The notes beneath the pieces were generated by a model, which was not told the origin of the DNA, did no database searches, and saw only the letters and a program-made list of their open reading frames with translations. A stretch of 64,000 nucleotides of DNA from assembly GCA_050289805.1 (NCBI GenBank), contig JBNKGL010000005.1:62001-126000 (forward strand), in the 5' to 3' direction. Origin of the DNA: JAUILA01 sp050289805 (GTDB lineage Bacteria > Bacteroidota > Bacteroidia > Cytophagales > Cyclobacteriaceae). Positions 16,056 to 25,299 of the stretch are shown here, piece by piece. Every line of letters begins with the position of its first letter. Position 1 is the first letter of the stretch. Position numbers and translations under genes: made by a program.

Positions 16056-16955
16056 TTATGGATTTACCTTACCCATCACCTTGCTGAATTGGTGCATCAG
16101 GTCTTCAGCATCCTCGAAGATGTGTACATTGTCCGGCACTTCTCCATCGTATACGCGAATAGGATACCCTGTCAGATAAATGCCGCATTTATTGAAATTT
16201 TGGGACAGGCTGTCGATATATTCATTCAGTCGTTCGTACTCAGGTGAGTAACTGAAATTACTGATCAGATAATCGGGTTTGTAAATGGAAGCGGCTTCAA
16301 CAAGACTTTGAACGGGTACATGCTGACCCAGGTAAAAGGTATTAAAGCCCATCTTTCTGATGAGGTAATGATAAAAGAGCAAGCTTATTTCATGGAGCTC
16401 GTTTTCGGGGAGGAACAGCATCACCTTAGGCACTCCCTTTTCTTTATGCATGGGGAGACTGTCGATAGCTACAATTATTTTCTGCCGTATCAGGTGTGAA
16501 ATGAAATGTTCCTGGATTGGGTTGATATTATCGCTGAGCCATAATATACCCACCCTCTTGAGGAATGGAAATACCACATCCAGCACTGTCCTTTCAAACC
16601 CGAATTTCAGAATATACTGGGATAAAAATTTTTCGAATTTGGCTTCGTCCATTTCGATCATACAAATGGTAAGCTGCTCGATGTAACTTTCAACATCCTG
16701 CATCTCGTCGTTTAAATTCCGGATGCGTTCATTCAATTGCTCGGCAGAAAGCTTTGATATTTTGCTGATCTTATCGCCGTGTCTGTAAAGGAGCGAGAGA
16801 TTTAACAGTTTTTTTAGATCCTGATCCGAATACAGGCGAATATTGGTATCGGTACGCTCCGGGTCAAGAACATTATATCTTTTTTCCCATATGCGAATTG
16901 TATGTGCCTTAATTCCAGATAGTCTCTCCAGTTCCTTTATAGAATATTGTCCCAT
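16056..16955 (-). CDS. MerR-family regulator with B12-binding domain (CarH/LitR-like)
   Basis: A 299-residue regulator. Residues 1-70 form a MerR winged helix (YSIKELERLSGIKAHTIRIWEKRYN). Residues about 90-165 resemble the helical cap of CarH, with the WLSDNINPIQEHFIS pattern (Trp139, Glu149-His150). Residues about 175-299 are a B12-binding Rossmann-like domain with E186-L-H188 at the position of the ExHxxG cobalamin-ligand motif, although the usual Gly is Ser191. CarH proteins repress carotenoid genes in the dark as adenosylcobalamin-bound tetramers and release DNA in light. The operators in front of the sigma gene, just downstream of this one, fit that role. Light sensing here is inferred. 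Confidence 0.92.
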   Translation of the reverse strand: MGQYSIKELERLSGIKAHTIRIWEKRYNVLDPERTDTNIRLYSDQDLKKLLNLSLLYRHGDKISKISKLSAEQLNERIRNLNDEMQDVESYIEQLTICMIEMDEAKFEKFLSQYILKFGFERTVLDVVFPFLKRVGILWLSDNINPIQEHFISHLIRQKIIVAIDSLPMHKEKGVPKVMLFLPENELHEISLLFYHYLIRKMGFNTFYLGQHVPVQSLVEAASIYKPDYLISNFSYSPEYERLNEYIDSLSQNFNKCGIYLTGYPIRVYDGEVPDNVHIFEDAEDLMHQFSKVMGKVNP

Positions 16956-16966
16956 TCTCTTCGTTC

Positions 16967-16987
16967 GTTCTTAGTCCATATAAGAAC
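16967..16987. promoter_or_regulatory. Inverted repeat GTTCTTA-N7-TAAGAAC upstream of the CarH-like gene
   Basis: A perfect 7-base inverted repeat with a 7-base spacer lies 12 bases upstream of the regulator's ATG, in the divergent region shared with the fatty acid hydroxylase gene. GTTCTTA also occurs at 15885-15891 inside operator copy 1. This could be an autoregulatory site or an RNA hairpin in the leader; the evidence does not distinguish these. Confidence 0.4.
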
Positions 16988-17128
16988 AACAGTATATTTA
17001 GATTGTTTTGTGACATTAAATATAAATAATTCCGGAATGGAAAGATTCCTGTCTTTTTTATAAGATAAAATAGATTTTTTGATCCATTTGTATAATTTTC
17101 CCTACAGATTTGGTAGCAGGAAGGAATA

Positions 17129-17941
17129 ATGGACAGCAAATACCTCGAATTTCTCAATTATGATTACAGTGATGTAAAAAACATTGCCCTCGTAGTTTTC
17201 ATCATTTTTATTTTAATTGTTTTCAGGTATTTCGCAATCTCGTGGACGTACAATATTCTTTTCAGGAAGAATCCCTCAGATTCCCGGATGCTGGTGAAGC
17301 ATAAACTTAACAGATCACAAACGGTGAGGGAAATTGGCTGGGCTTTGATTTCTGCCGTAATCTTTACCTTTTTTACCTTCTTCCTGATCATCGGCATGCA
17401 GAAGGGTGTTTTTCTGATTTACATTGACTTTGAGGAATATTCGCTTTGGTGGGTTCCCCTCGGGGTAATACTCATACTTTTTCTTCATGAGGGATATTAC
17501 TACTGGCTGCATCGCTGGATGCATTTGCCGGGCATTTACAGGCTGGTTCACAAAACACATCATGACAGTATCCATACCACAGTTTATACATCATTTTCTT
17601 TTCACCCCCTGGAATCATTGCTCCAGGCCTTATTCCTTCCATTTGTATTATTATTCATACCGGTCAATCTGTTTGTCTTGATCGGTCTGTTGTTATTCAT
17701 GACGATTTCCGCTACTGTAAATCATGCCGGTGTGGAGGTATATCCGTCAGGGCGCATCGGCAAATGGATGGGTAAATGGTTGATAGGTGCGACACATCAT
17801 CATGTTCATCATACCAAATTCAGGTATAACTTCGGCCTGTATTTCACCTTTTGGGATAAATGGATGAACACCGAAAATCAGGATTTTCAGGAAACTTTCA
17901 ATTCGGTGGTGAAAGGATTACCGGATAAGGGCAAATTTTAA
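17129..17941 (+). CDS. Sterol desaturase / fatty acid hydroxylase superfamily protein
   Basis: A 270-residue multi-pass membrane protein with the di-iron histidine boxes of the superfamily: H120-EGYYYWLH128-RWMH132, H141-KTHH145, NHAGVE near 200 and HHHVHH near 223-228. At least three hydrophobic segments precede and separate them. Family members hydroxylate or desaturate lipids, sterols or carotenoids; the substrate cannot be assigned. An AGGAAGGA ribosome-binding-like run sits just before the ATG. It diverges from the CarH-like regulator, so light or B12 control is plausible. Its end overlaps the convergent next gene by 24 bases. Confidence 0.9.
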   Translation: MDSKYLEFLNYDYSDVKNIALVVFIIFILIVFRYFAISWTYNILFRKNPSDSRMLVKHKLNRSQTVREIGWALISAVIFTFFTFFLIIGMQKGVFLIYIDFEEYSLWWVPLGVILILFLHEGYYYWLHRWMHLPGIYRLVHKTHHDSIHTTVYTSFSFHPLESLLQALFLPFVLLFIPVNLFVLIGLLLFMTISATVNHAGVEVYPSGRIGKWMGKWLIGATHHHVHHTKFRYNFGLYFTFWDKWMNTENQDFQETFNSVVKGLPDKGKF

Positions 17942-18568
17942 ATAGAGCTGCAACGCCGGAATGGTTTTATCAAATGTGCGTCCATACCCTGGGATGGAAT
18001 ATGTATCCACCGGGTCAAATTCCATACGGTCAGCCAGTACCCGCAGCGTGAAGTAGCCGCCCAGGTAAAACCTGCCTTCACCCAGGCGCATTTCACTTCC
18101 AAGTACAACTTCTGCCCAGCTGGCAGACAGATCGGTGCGTTCTTCAGATCCCGACACATCTTCAAATATGGGACTCGTTATGATGTAGGAAATTGATTCA
18201 TTAAAAACACTGTAACCATAGCGAAGTCCGAGTATCAGGTTATTCCTGCCATCAAGTGAATGGTGATATTCAATACCCGTCCTGATATACCATCCCTCTG
18301 AAGAATATTGTCCGTTTTCAATCACACTCCCGGGGTTAAGCGTACTCATTCCGGCGTATATAACGGGTGTGATGTGTTTCCCTATTCTGATACCCAGGCC
18401 TCCTTCAATCTTGTCTTCAAAATCGGTAGGGTAGGTAGCGAGTTTTCCATAATCCACGCTGATGAAAAATCTGGCAAGATTATTTGAACCGGCATTCGTA
18501 AGTGAATCCTGACCGAATGCCATGAATTGCACAAGAACCAGGCTACATATAAAAAACAGCTTTCGCAT
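17918..18568 (-). CDS. DUF6048-like outer membrane beta-barrel protein
   Basis: A 216-residue protein with a signal peptide (MRKLFFICSLVLVQFMAFGQ) and repeated alternating beta strands (GGLGIRIGKHITPVIYAGM, GWYIRTGIEYHH, NLILGLRYGYSVF, WAEVVLGSEMRL, FYLGGYFTLRV) ending LYLKFALIR. The start at 18568 was chosen over an upstream in-frame ATG (18637) because it gives a proper signal peptide. It resembles the Bacteroidota DUF6048 family, usually paired with a DUF6452-like lipoprotein, as here. It overlaps that gene by 26 bases. Function is unknown. Confidence 0.78.
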   Translation of the reverse strand: MRKLFFICSLVLVQFMAFGQDSLTNAGSNNLARFFISVDYGKLATYPTDFEDKIEGGLGIRIGKHITPVIYAGMSTLNPGSVIENGQYSSEGWYIRTGIEYHHSLDGRNNLILGLRYGYSVFNESISYIITSPIFEDVSGSEERTDLSASWAEVVLGSEMRLGEGRFYLGGYFTLRVLADRMEFDPVDTYSIPGYGRTFDKTIPALQLYLKFALIR

Positions 18569-19181
18569 TGGAACTGCTACATTCAAGGGTATCACATGTG
18601 AACTTTGCCGAATCATAATCGAAGGAAGATAATTCAATATCCCGGGCTAATATACGTACAGTATGTTCAATAAGTAAAGTATCTGTATCATACGAAAAAC
18701 GAACCCTGTTGATATTACCACGATACATGATAAACAGATCTGTCGTTTTGCCCGTAGGGTCAAGCGGCAGCCGGTAGGTGGACTGGCTTTCGGTGAACGT
18801 AATTTTTTGGGTGGCATTGCCGGCACTAATCTCTTCAATCAGGATGTTGCCTTTTTCAACTGAACTGAGGTTTGTACTCAATGTTGATTTTTCCGAATTC
18901 AACGCATTTTTTGTAGCGTTGAGAGATTCCACTTCTTCGGTATAATCTGTGGGATCTCCAGCGGTAATTAGTGAATCTATGACCGACAGGCTGTCGTTGA
19001 CTTCTGAAATGGATGAATTAATTTTTTGAATAGCAACATCCAGCGCCAGGAGGCTGTCTACATCAATGAAGGTTGCTTTAATTCCCGGGTCAAGCCGATC
19101 TACCCGAACATTGGGTTCTTCGCATGCCCAGAAAATTCCGGTCATAATAATAAGTGCAATGAAGGTTCGCGCAGAATGCAT
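18543..19181 (-). CDS. Lipoprotein with coiled coil, DUF6452-like
   Basis: A 212-residue lipoprotein (signal MHSARTFIALIIMTGIFWAC, Cys20). Residues about 50-110 form a predicted coiled coil (IQKINSSISEVNDSLSVIDSL, VESLNATKNALNSEKSTLSTNLSSV). The remainder is beta-rich, with a late cysteine pair (FTCDTLECS). The genomic pairing with a DUF6048-like barrel supports a DUF6452-type assignment, which I hold only tentatively because the coiled-coil insert is long. The role is unknown, presumably in the envelope. Confidence 0.7.
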   Translation of the reverse strand: MHSARTFIALIIMTGIFWACEEPNVRVDRLDPGIKATFIDVDSLLALDVAIQKINSSISEVNDSLSVIDSLITAGDPTDYTEEVESLNATKNALNSEKSTLSTNLSSVEKGNILIEEISAGNATQKITFTESQSTYRLPLDPTGKTTDLFIMYRGNINRVRFSYDTDTLLIEHTVRILARDIELSSFDYDSAKFTCDTLECSSSNAKAVFYM

Positions 19182-19199
19182 AGGACAAAAATAGTGTTT

Positions 19200-21671
19200 T
19201 TAGTACGGATCAACATTGAATATGATGCGGATTGACCTGAATAGTTTTTTCTCCTTCAGCTTGTCGGTAAATTTCTGTAATGTTTTCTTGATTGCCGTAG
19301 GAGCGGTTTCCTTGCGGTCAAGCTTGATCCATAATTCGTTTATATATTCGTTTCGAATACGATTTACAAGCGGCTCCTGTGGACCCAGGATCCTGAGTGG
19401 CAGGGCTGTCGACAAATTTTGTTCGAGTATGCGGGCTGCTTCCCGGACCACGTTTCTGTCTTTATGTTTAACGGTAATCCGGATCATACGTGTAAAGGGA
19501 GGATAAAAATGTTCCTGCCGTTCTGCCAATTCAATTTTATAGAATTCATCATAGCTTCCATTGATGATCTGGTGAACTACCGGATGTTTCAGGTCTCTGG
19601 TCTGAATAATTACCTTACCAATCGTGTCTCTCCTGCCTGCGCGGCCACTTACCTGGATTGCCATTTGAAACGCCCGCTCATGGGAACGAAAGTCGGGATA
19701 ATGCAGAAGCAGATCAAGGTCGATAATTCCCACAAGCCCCACACCGCCAAAATCAAGACCTTTCGTTACCATTTGTGTTCCAACGAGAATGTCGAACTGG
19801 TGAGCCGCGAAATCATTCAGAATGCGTTCATAACTATTTTTAGTACGGGTTGTATCCAGATCCATTCGCTGGACGGATGCTTCCGGAAACAAAAGTGCTA
19901 CTTCTTCTTCCAGTTTTTCAGTACCCAGGCCCATGGGTTTCATTTCTCTTGCGCCGCAGGCATCGCAAGATGCAGGTACTGATTCACGCATACCGCAATA
20001 ATGACAAATGAGTTTTTCTCCGTACTGATGATAGGTAAGGCTTACCGCGCATTGACTGCAGTGTGGAATATGCCCGCACTGATGGCAGGAAAGATAAGGG
20101 GCATAGCCACGACGGTTTTGAAATAGAATTACTTGCTGACCGCCCTTCAGCGTTTCATCAATTGCTTCCAGCAATTCATCAGAAAAAGGACCTGTCATTT
20201 TCTTTTGCGCATTCTTTCTGAGAAGGTCGATTACCTTTATTTCAGGCATGCTAACATCACCGAAGCGGTTTTGAAGTTGCACCCGAAAATATTTGCCGGT
20301 ATCTGCAAGGAAATTTGATTCCATCGACGGGGTGGCTGAACCCAGGATCACCTTCGCATTATGTTGGGAGGCCAGCATAATGGAGGCATCGCGGGCATGA
20401 TACCTCGGTGCAGGATCATATTGCTTATAGCTGTGCTCATGCTCCTCGTCTATTATGACCAGTCCCAGATTATCGAATGGTAGAAATATGGACGATCGAA
20501 CCCCAACAACGATCTGGTACCGGCCATTTAAAACGCCTTGCCACACTTCAACCCGTTCATTGTCGGAATATCTTGAATGGTAAACACCAAGTTTATCTCC
20601 GAACACTGCCCGAAGCCGCTGGACGATCTGGGTAGTAAGCGCGATCTCTGGAAGCAGATAAAGTATTTGCATGTCATTATCGAGCACGTGCTGCATAATA
20701 TCCATGTAAATTTCAGTTTTGCCGCTGCCGGTCACACCATGTAACAATACCACATCATGGGTATCGAATCCTTGTATGATTTGTTCCTCTGCTTTTTGTT
20801 GTCCTTTGCTAAGTGTGATTCGCTGCAGCTTCCCGGAATAGTTGGGAAAGCGGGAGACTATTACTTCCGACTCGTCCAGAATACCTTTTTTTATCAAAGC
20901 CTGAACAGCAGCCGGCGAAGCATTGGAGGCCAATAAATCATGTTTGGCAATATGGCTGTTCTCCCCAGGAACCTTTTCATCCTTTTGAATCAGCTGCAAA
21001 TAAGCTAGCAATGCGTCTTCCTGTTTCGGAGCCCGCTGAAGTGATTCAAATATTTCATTGAGCGCTTTGTCGTTCCCGATAAGGTTTGAGGACAGGGTAA
21101 TCATTTTTTCAGTTTTTGGGGAGTAGCGCTCCTTTACTTCTTCAAATAGGATGACCAGACCTTTTTTTGACAGGTACTGAAGTGTTTTAAAGGCTTCTTT
21201 TTCGCCAGTGATCTCTTTAATATCCTCGTATCTGAGATTCTCTGCAGACTGAAGACGGCGCAGAATTTCCAGAATGGCTTCTGGCTCATCCAGATCATCG
21301 AGGTCCGCCTGAGGGTTTAACTGAACGTAGGATTCGGTACTAATTTTCAGTCCTGCGGGTACAGCGGCATTCAGTACCTCACCGGGAGTAGTCATATAGT
21401 AGGATGCCATCCAATCCATAAACCGTACCTGGGTAGCTGTCACCACGGCCTCCTCATCAAGCACATCATAAATATATCGGGCCTCATACGATTCCGGGGC
21501 TTTTTCATGGATTGTATCCACAATTCCCGTAAGCATCCTTCGTTTTCCAAAAGGAACCACCACCCGAACTCCCGGTATAATCTGACTTACCATCGCTTCC
21601 GGAATCCGGTAGGTAAAGCGATTGGCAATCGGCACCGGCAGTATTAAATCCGCGAAATATGTTTTCCTCAT
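19200..21671 (-). CDS. priA: Replication restart helicase PriA (primosomal protein N')
   Basis: An 823-residue superfamily 2 DNA helicase that reloads the replisome at stalled forks. An N-terminal 3' DNA-binding domain (FADLILPVPIANRFTYRIP, then IIPGVRVVVPFGKR) precedes Walker A GVTGSGKTEIY and DEEH. The zinc-binding cysteine array (CHQCGHIPHCSQC, CHYCGMRESVPASCDACG) and the C-terminal QVSGRAGR motif follow. I chose the ATG at 21671 (MRKTYFADLIL); an earlier ATG at 21707 would overlap the upstream gene and add non-conserved residues. The length is typical for the Bacteroidota form. Confidence 0.96.
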   Translation of the reverse strand: MRKTYFADLILPVPIANRFTYRIPEAMVSQIIPGVRVVVPFGKRRMLTGIVDTIHEKAPESYEARYIYDVLDEEAVVTATQVRFMDWMASYYMTTPGEVLNAAVPAGLKISTESYVQLNPQADLDDLDEPEAILEILRRLQSAENLRYEDIKEITGEKEAFKTLQYLSKKGLVILFEEVKERYSPKTEKMITLSSNLIGNDKALNEIFESLQRAPKQEDALLAYLQLIQKDEKVPGENSHIAKHDLLASNASPAAVQALIKKGILDESEVIVSRFPNYSGKLQRITLSKGQQKAEEQIIQGFDTHDVVLLHGVTGSGKTEIYMDIMQHVLDNDMQILYLLPEIALTTQIVQRLRAVFGDKLGVYHSRYSDNERVEVWQGVLNGRYQIVVGVRSSIFLPFDNLGLVIIDEEHEHSYKQYDPAPRYHARDASIMLASQHNAKVILGSATPSMESNFLADTGKYFRVQLQNRFGDVSMPEIKVIDLLRKNAQKKMTGPFSDELLEAIDETLKGGQQVILFQNRRGYAPYLSCHQCGHIPHCSQCAVSLTYHQYGEKLICHYCGMRESVPASCDACGAREMKPMGLGTEKLEEEVALLFPEASVQRMDLDTTRTKNSYERILNDFAAHQFDILVGTQMVTKGLDFGGVGLVGIIDLDLLLHYPDFRSHERAFQMAIQVSGRAGRRDTIGKVIIQTRDLKHPVVHQIINGSYDEFYKIELAERQEHFYPPFTRMIRITVKHKDRNVVREAARILEQNLSTALPLRILGPQEPLVNRIRNEYINELWIKLDRKETAPTAIKKTLQKFTDKLKEKKLFRSIRIIFNVDPY

Positions 21672-21681
21672 TCGGCTTTCG

Positions 21682-23787
21682 TTAACGTAGCTGACTGTAG
21701 GCTTCATTTACCGAGTTGACAGGTAGTTTGCACGTCTTATTGTAGCAAACATAAATAGTTGTCTTACCATTCAACATCGATTTCCCTTTGATTAACGGCA
21801 GTTCCGAAGAAGTTGTCGTGCCCATTAGGATCTTGTTGGGGATGAATTTATGTACGAATTCCTGGCGCATGGCAAGGGCATCTTTTCCGGTAATGATCAC
21901 CTCACTCACATCATGTGTGCGCAGCAAATGAAGGTCGGCCCAGTTTGCCATATCGCTCACGGCTTCCGGGATCATCGGCGCCATTCGTGACAACATGAGG
22001 TTGCTGAGCTCCATCCAAATTTCACGATCCAGCATTTTACCAAGCCGAAACAGGTTGATGGCCATCTGGCTATTCGAAGAAGGAATCACATTATCGAATA
22101 TTTCCTTTTTACGAACGACCAGGTCATGGCTACTTCCGTCAGTATAGAAGAACATATCTTCAGTCGTATCCAGAAAGTTTTCCATGACATAATTTGTTAG
22201 TTTTTCGGCATGTTCAAGCCACTGTTCATCAAATGTGCGCTCATACAAATCAGTAAACGCCGAAATGGTAAAGGCATAATCTTCGAGATACCCTCGAATT
22301 TGCGTTGATTCGGTAGGAGGGGTTCTGAAGAGAATACCCTCACGGATTGAATGCGCCAGAATAAAATTGGCATTTTGGACGGCCAGCTCCAAATAGTGGG
22401 GATTATTCAGGGCATCATACGCATCCAGCAGGCCGGATATCATCATGGCATTCCAGCCAGATATGGCTTTGTCGTCCAATCCCGGTCTTACCCTGGAAGA
22501 CCTTGCTTCCAGCAGTGATTGCCGCGATTTAAGTTTAAGATTCTTCCAGTCGGCCAGGGATACTCCTTTTTTGTCTGCGAAGGCTTCATCACTCATAGAA
22601 CGATTGAGGATATTTGTTCCTTCCCAGTTGCCCTCGGCACTTACCCGGTAATAACTGCTCAACAGGGGCATATTATCGCCCGTTACCTGATCAAATTCAC
22701 GGAAACTCCAGACATAAAACTTGCCTTCAACACCTTCACTGTCGGCATCAAGCGCTGAATAAAATCCGCCATCTCCGGATGTCATTTCACGTTCCAGCCA
22801 ATCGATCGTCTGTTCAAGAACGTCTTTATATACATCCCTGCCGGTATGCTGATAGGCCTGGGCATAGAGTGAAATCAACTGTGCATTGTCGTAAAGCATT
22901 TTTTCGAAGTGGGGAACCAGCCACTCGGCATCTGTCGAATAGCGGGCAAACCCGCCGCCTACCTGATCATATATCCCTCCGTATGCCATCGAGATAAGCG
23001 TACGTTCAACCTGATCAATCGCCTGTTCATCCGAACTTAAAACACCGTAGTGCAGCATCCATTTCCAGATCGAGGGCATTGGAAATTTTGGTGCGCGATC
23101 AAGACCACCCTTTACAGTGTCAAACTTCATGCTGATCCGCTCAAACATGGCCTGTTGTTGTTTTGTGGTATAGGGCGTATCCTCCGGTTTCAGTTTAAAA
23201 CGCAGCAATTCGCTTGTGCCTATTGCCTCGGTGAGTTGTCCGGCAGATTCCTCTATTTCGTCCCTTCTGTTGGCAAATGCATTGGTAATATTGGAAAGGA
23301 GCTGCGCCCAGTTTTTCGGCGGAAAATAGGTCCCACCGTAAAAGGGTTTCTGATCCGGGGTAAGGAAGACATTCAGCGGCCAGCCGCCATTAATTCCCAT
23401 GGCTTGTACGGCATCCATGTATATCTGATCGATATCCGGCCGTTCTTCCCTGTCTACCTTGATGCAGATGAAGTGCTCATTCATGATTTGAGCAATTGAA
23501 TCATTTTCAAATGACTCTTTTTCCATTACATGGCACCAATGGCAGGAAGAATAACCAATGCTCACGATGATGGGCTTGTCTTCATCCTTTGCCCGTGTAA
23601 GTGCTTCATCACCCCACGGGTACCAGTGTACAGGATTATTGGCATGTTGGAGCAGATACGGACTGGTGGAGCCGGCAAGTTTATTCATATGGTTGTCCTC
23701 GTTTTGTTCATTTGCTTGTTTACCGGGCTGCTGGCAGCCTGCGAGCATCAGTAAAGTTATGGAGAATGTAAGGATGCCTGAACGCAT
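21682..23787 (-). CDS. DUF255 thioredoxin-domain protein (YyaL/SPATA20 family), lipoprotein
   Basis: A 701-residue protein. A lipoprotein signal (MRSGILTFSITLLMLAGC) is followed by the DUF255 thioredoxin-like domain (PYLLQHANNPVHWYPWGDEA, SSCHWCHVMEKESFE, DREERPDIDQIYMDAVQ, GGWPLNVFLTPDQKPFYGGTYFPP). A long alpha/alpha-barrel region follows, resembling six-hairpin glycosidases. The family is widely conserved with unproven activity. The lipoprotein signal is notable because many homologues are cytoplasmic. Its ATG overlaps the GSCFA stop by one base (TAATG). Confidence 0.92.
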   Translation of the reverse strand: MRSGILTFSITLLMLAGCQQPGKQANEQNEDNHMNKLAGSTSPYLLQHANNPVHWYPWGDEALTRAKDEDKPIIVSIGYSSCHWCHVMEKESFENDSIAQIMNEHFICIKVDREERPDIDQIYMDAVQAMGINGGWPLNVFLTPDQKPFYGGTYFPPKNWAQLLSNITNAFANRRDEIEESAGQLTEAIGTSELLRFKLKPEDTPYTTKQQQAMFERISMKFDTVKGGLDRAPKFPMPSIWKWMLHYGVLSSDEQAIDQVERTLISMAYGGIYDQVGGGFARYSTDAEWLVPHFEKMLYDNAQLISLYAQAYQHTGRDVYKDVLEQTIDWLEREMTSGDGGFYSALDADSEGVEGKFYVWSFREFDQVTGDNMPLLSSYYRVSAEGNWEGTNILNRSMSDEAFADKKGVSLADWKNLKLKSRQSLLEARSSRVRPGLDDKAISGWNAMMISGLLDAYDALNNPHYLELAVQNANFILAHSIREGILFRTPPTESTQIRGYLEDYAFTISAFTDLYERTFDEQWLEHAEKLTNYVMENFLDTTEDMFFYTDGSSHDLVVRKKEIFDNVIPSSNSQMAINLFRLGKMLDREIWMELSNLMLSRMAPMIPEAVSDMANWADLHLLRTHDVSEVIITGKDALAMRQEFVHKFIPNKILMGTTTSSELPLIKGKSMLNGKTTIYVCYNKTCKLPVNSVNEAYSQLR

Positions 23788-24749
23788 TAACCGAGCAATT
23801 TATCAATCCGTTCAATTTCTTCCTGCAATTCCATCTTTTCTGACAATGCAACGAGCTTTTTCCGGGTATTTTGTAAAAAGGTCATGTGTGCTGCACTGCC
23901 GGGATGAAAAGGCCTGTGATTGAGGGCGCGTCTGAGCTGATCCCATTCATGAATAATTTTGATGGTATCATCATCAAAATATGTTTCCGAAAAAACGTCG
24001 AAAATATAATTCTCCGCAACTTCACTCGGATGTATCATATCGGCGCCATAAAACCTGTAGTCACGCAGGTCGTCCATTAATAATTCGTAGGAGGGGAAAT
24101 AGTGTATGTCCTCGAATTGCGTACTGATCTCATGGCAAAATACACGAAGCAGACTTTTACTCAGGTTATTAAGGACAAGTGTATCGCGGATATGCCGGAC
24201 CGGAGAAACGGTTACAATGATTTTTAGCTGTGGCCATTCTTTTTTCATTGCATGATATGTTGGCTCAAAATCCTGCAGCATTTCCCGAACGGTGAGCAAA
24301 CGTTTTTGAAATATTTCAGCGGGTTGTTTGTGGCAGTTCGCGACAACATGTCCGTCCCGCGTATATACAAAAGCGGTTCCATAGGTGAGGATCAGCCAGC
24401 TGCTGTTACGCAAAAATTCCCGCAAACGGTCAATGCGTGCAGTGATGTCCTGGTATAATTGATCCGGACTATCAGCAAATATCCTGGAATGGGCATCAGG
24501 ATGAAAACAAATCCCATTCTGCCCGATCGCAGTATTTGAAGGTGATTCCATTCCAAGCGCAAATTTCAACAACCGGTGCTGTGATATTGGATTGAAGAGA
24601 ATGCCCAATGGGTTGGAGGTAATATTGAATTTTCGCTCGGCTAATTTTTCACCCAGCATTTCAGAAAAGCAGGAGCCCAGCGTCACCAGGTTATCCGCCA
24701 GGGAAATTTTCTCCGATGATTTTTGGGGATGTAATTCCGTTCGAAACAT
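23787..24749 (-). CDS. GSCFA-domain protein
   Basis: A 320-residue protein with the defining N-terminal motif, here VTLGSCFSEMLGEKL, followed by NPLGILFNPISQHRLL and later LTYGTAFVYTRDGHVVANCHK, IVTVSPVRHIRDTL and FPSYELLMDDLRDYRFYGADMIHPS. The GSCF serine block and the late D-x-x-H resemble the SGNH/GDSL hydrolase catalytic set, so a hydrolase role is likely but unproven. It is translationally linked to the DUF255 gene downstream. Confidence 0.92.
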   Translation of the reverse strand: MFRTELHPQKSSEKISLADNLVTLGSCFSEMLGEKLAERKFNITSNPLGILFNPISQHRLLKFALGMESPSNTAIGQNGICFHPDAHSRIFADSPDQLYQDITARIDRLREFLRNSSWLILTYGTAFVYTRDGHVVANCHKQPAEIFQKRLLTVREMLQDFEPTYHAMKKEWPQLKIIVTVSPVRHIRDTLVLNNLSKSLLRVFCHEISTQFEDIHYFPSYELLMDDLRDYRFYGADMIHPSEVAENYIFDVFSETYFDDDTIKIIHEWDQLRRALNHRPFHPGSAAHMTFLQNTRKKLVALSEKMELQEEIERIDKLLG

Positions 24750-24782
24750 ATAACAAAACTACACAATTCCCGCAGACTGCGT

Positions 24783-24824
24783 AAAAACAAAAAGCCGTCC
24801 TATTCCTGAGAATAAGACGGCTTT
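24783..24824 (-). terminator. Terminator of the rpsF-rpsR-rplI operon
   Basis: AAAGCCGTC (24791-24799) pairs with GACGGCTTT (24816-24824), with an additional TATT/AATA inner stem. Read on the minus strand, the hairpin is followed by TTGTTTTTAC. It sits 21 bases after the rplI stop. Confidence 0.88.
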
Positions 24825-24844
24825 AGTATTGTGTAAATGAATAT

Positions 24845-25288
24845 TTATTCGGCAATAACCTTTACACCGATCTCATGCTTAACTTCCCTGTGGAGGTCAA
24901 TCACGGCAGTGTAATCTCCCAGCTGTTTGATTTGCTGGTTGAAAGAGATTTTCTTTCGGTCAATGTCAAATCCTTTTTGCTTAAGACCTTCAGCAATCTG
25001 CACAGTTGTTACAGCACCAAAGATTTTGCCGCTTTCGCCGGCCTTGGTTCCAATCTCAAGAACGAGGTCACCGATTTTGGATGCGATATCCTCCGCATCT
25101 TTCTTCAGCTTCTCAGCCTTGTGTGCAGCTTGTTTGATGTTCTCAGCAAATTTCTTCTTGTTCGAGGTGCTGGCGATTACCGCATATCCCTGGGGAATAA
25201 GGTAATTCCTGCCATAACCGGGCTTAACGTCTACTGTATCATTTTTATAACCCAGTCCCTGGATATCCTGTTTTAATATTACTTCCAT
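24845..25288 (-). CDS. rplI: 50S ribosomal protein L9
   Basis: A 147-residue ribosomal protein. The N-terminal domain is classic (MEVILKQDIQGLGYKNDTVDVKPGYGRNYLIPQGYA), with a long connecting helix (KKFAENIKQAAHKAEKLKKDAEDIA) and the C-terminal rRNA-binding domain (GKIFGAVTTVQIAEGL). It is the last gene of the rpsF-rpsR-rplI operon and is followed by a strong terminator. Confidence 0.98.
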   Translation of the reverse strand: MEVILKQDIQGLGYKNDTVDVKPGYGRNYLIPQGYAVIASTSNKKKFAENIKQAAHKAEKLKKDAEDIASKIGDLVLEIGTKAGESGKIFGAVTTVQIAEGLKQKGFDIDRKKISFNQQIKQLGDYTAVIDLHREVKHEIGVKVIAE

Positions 25289-25299
25289 TTTTGTACCGG

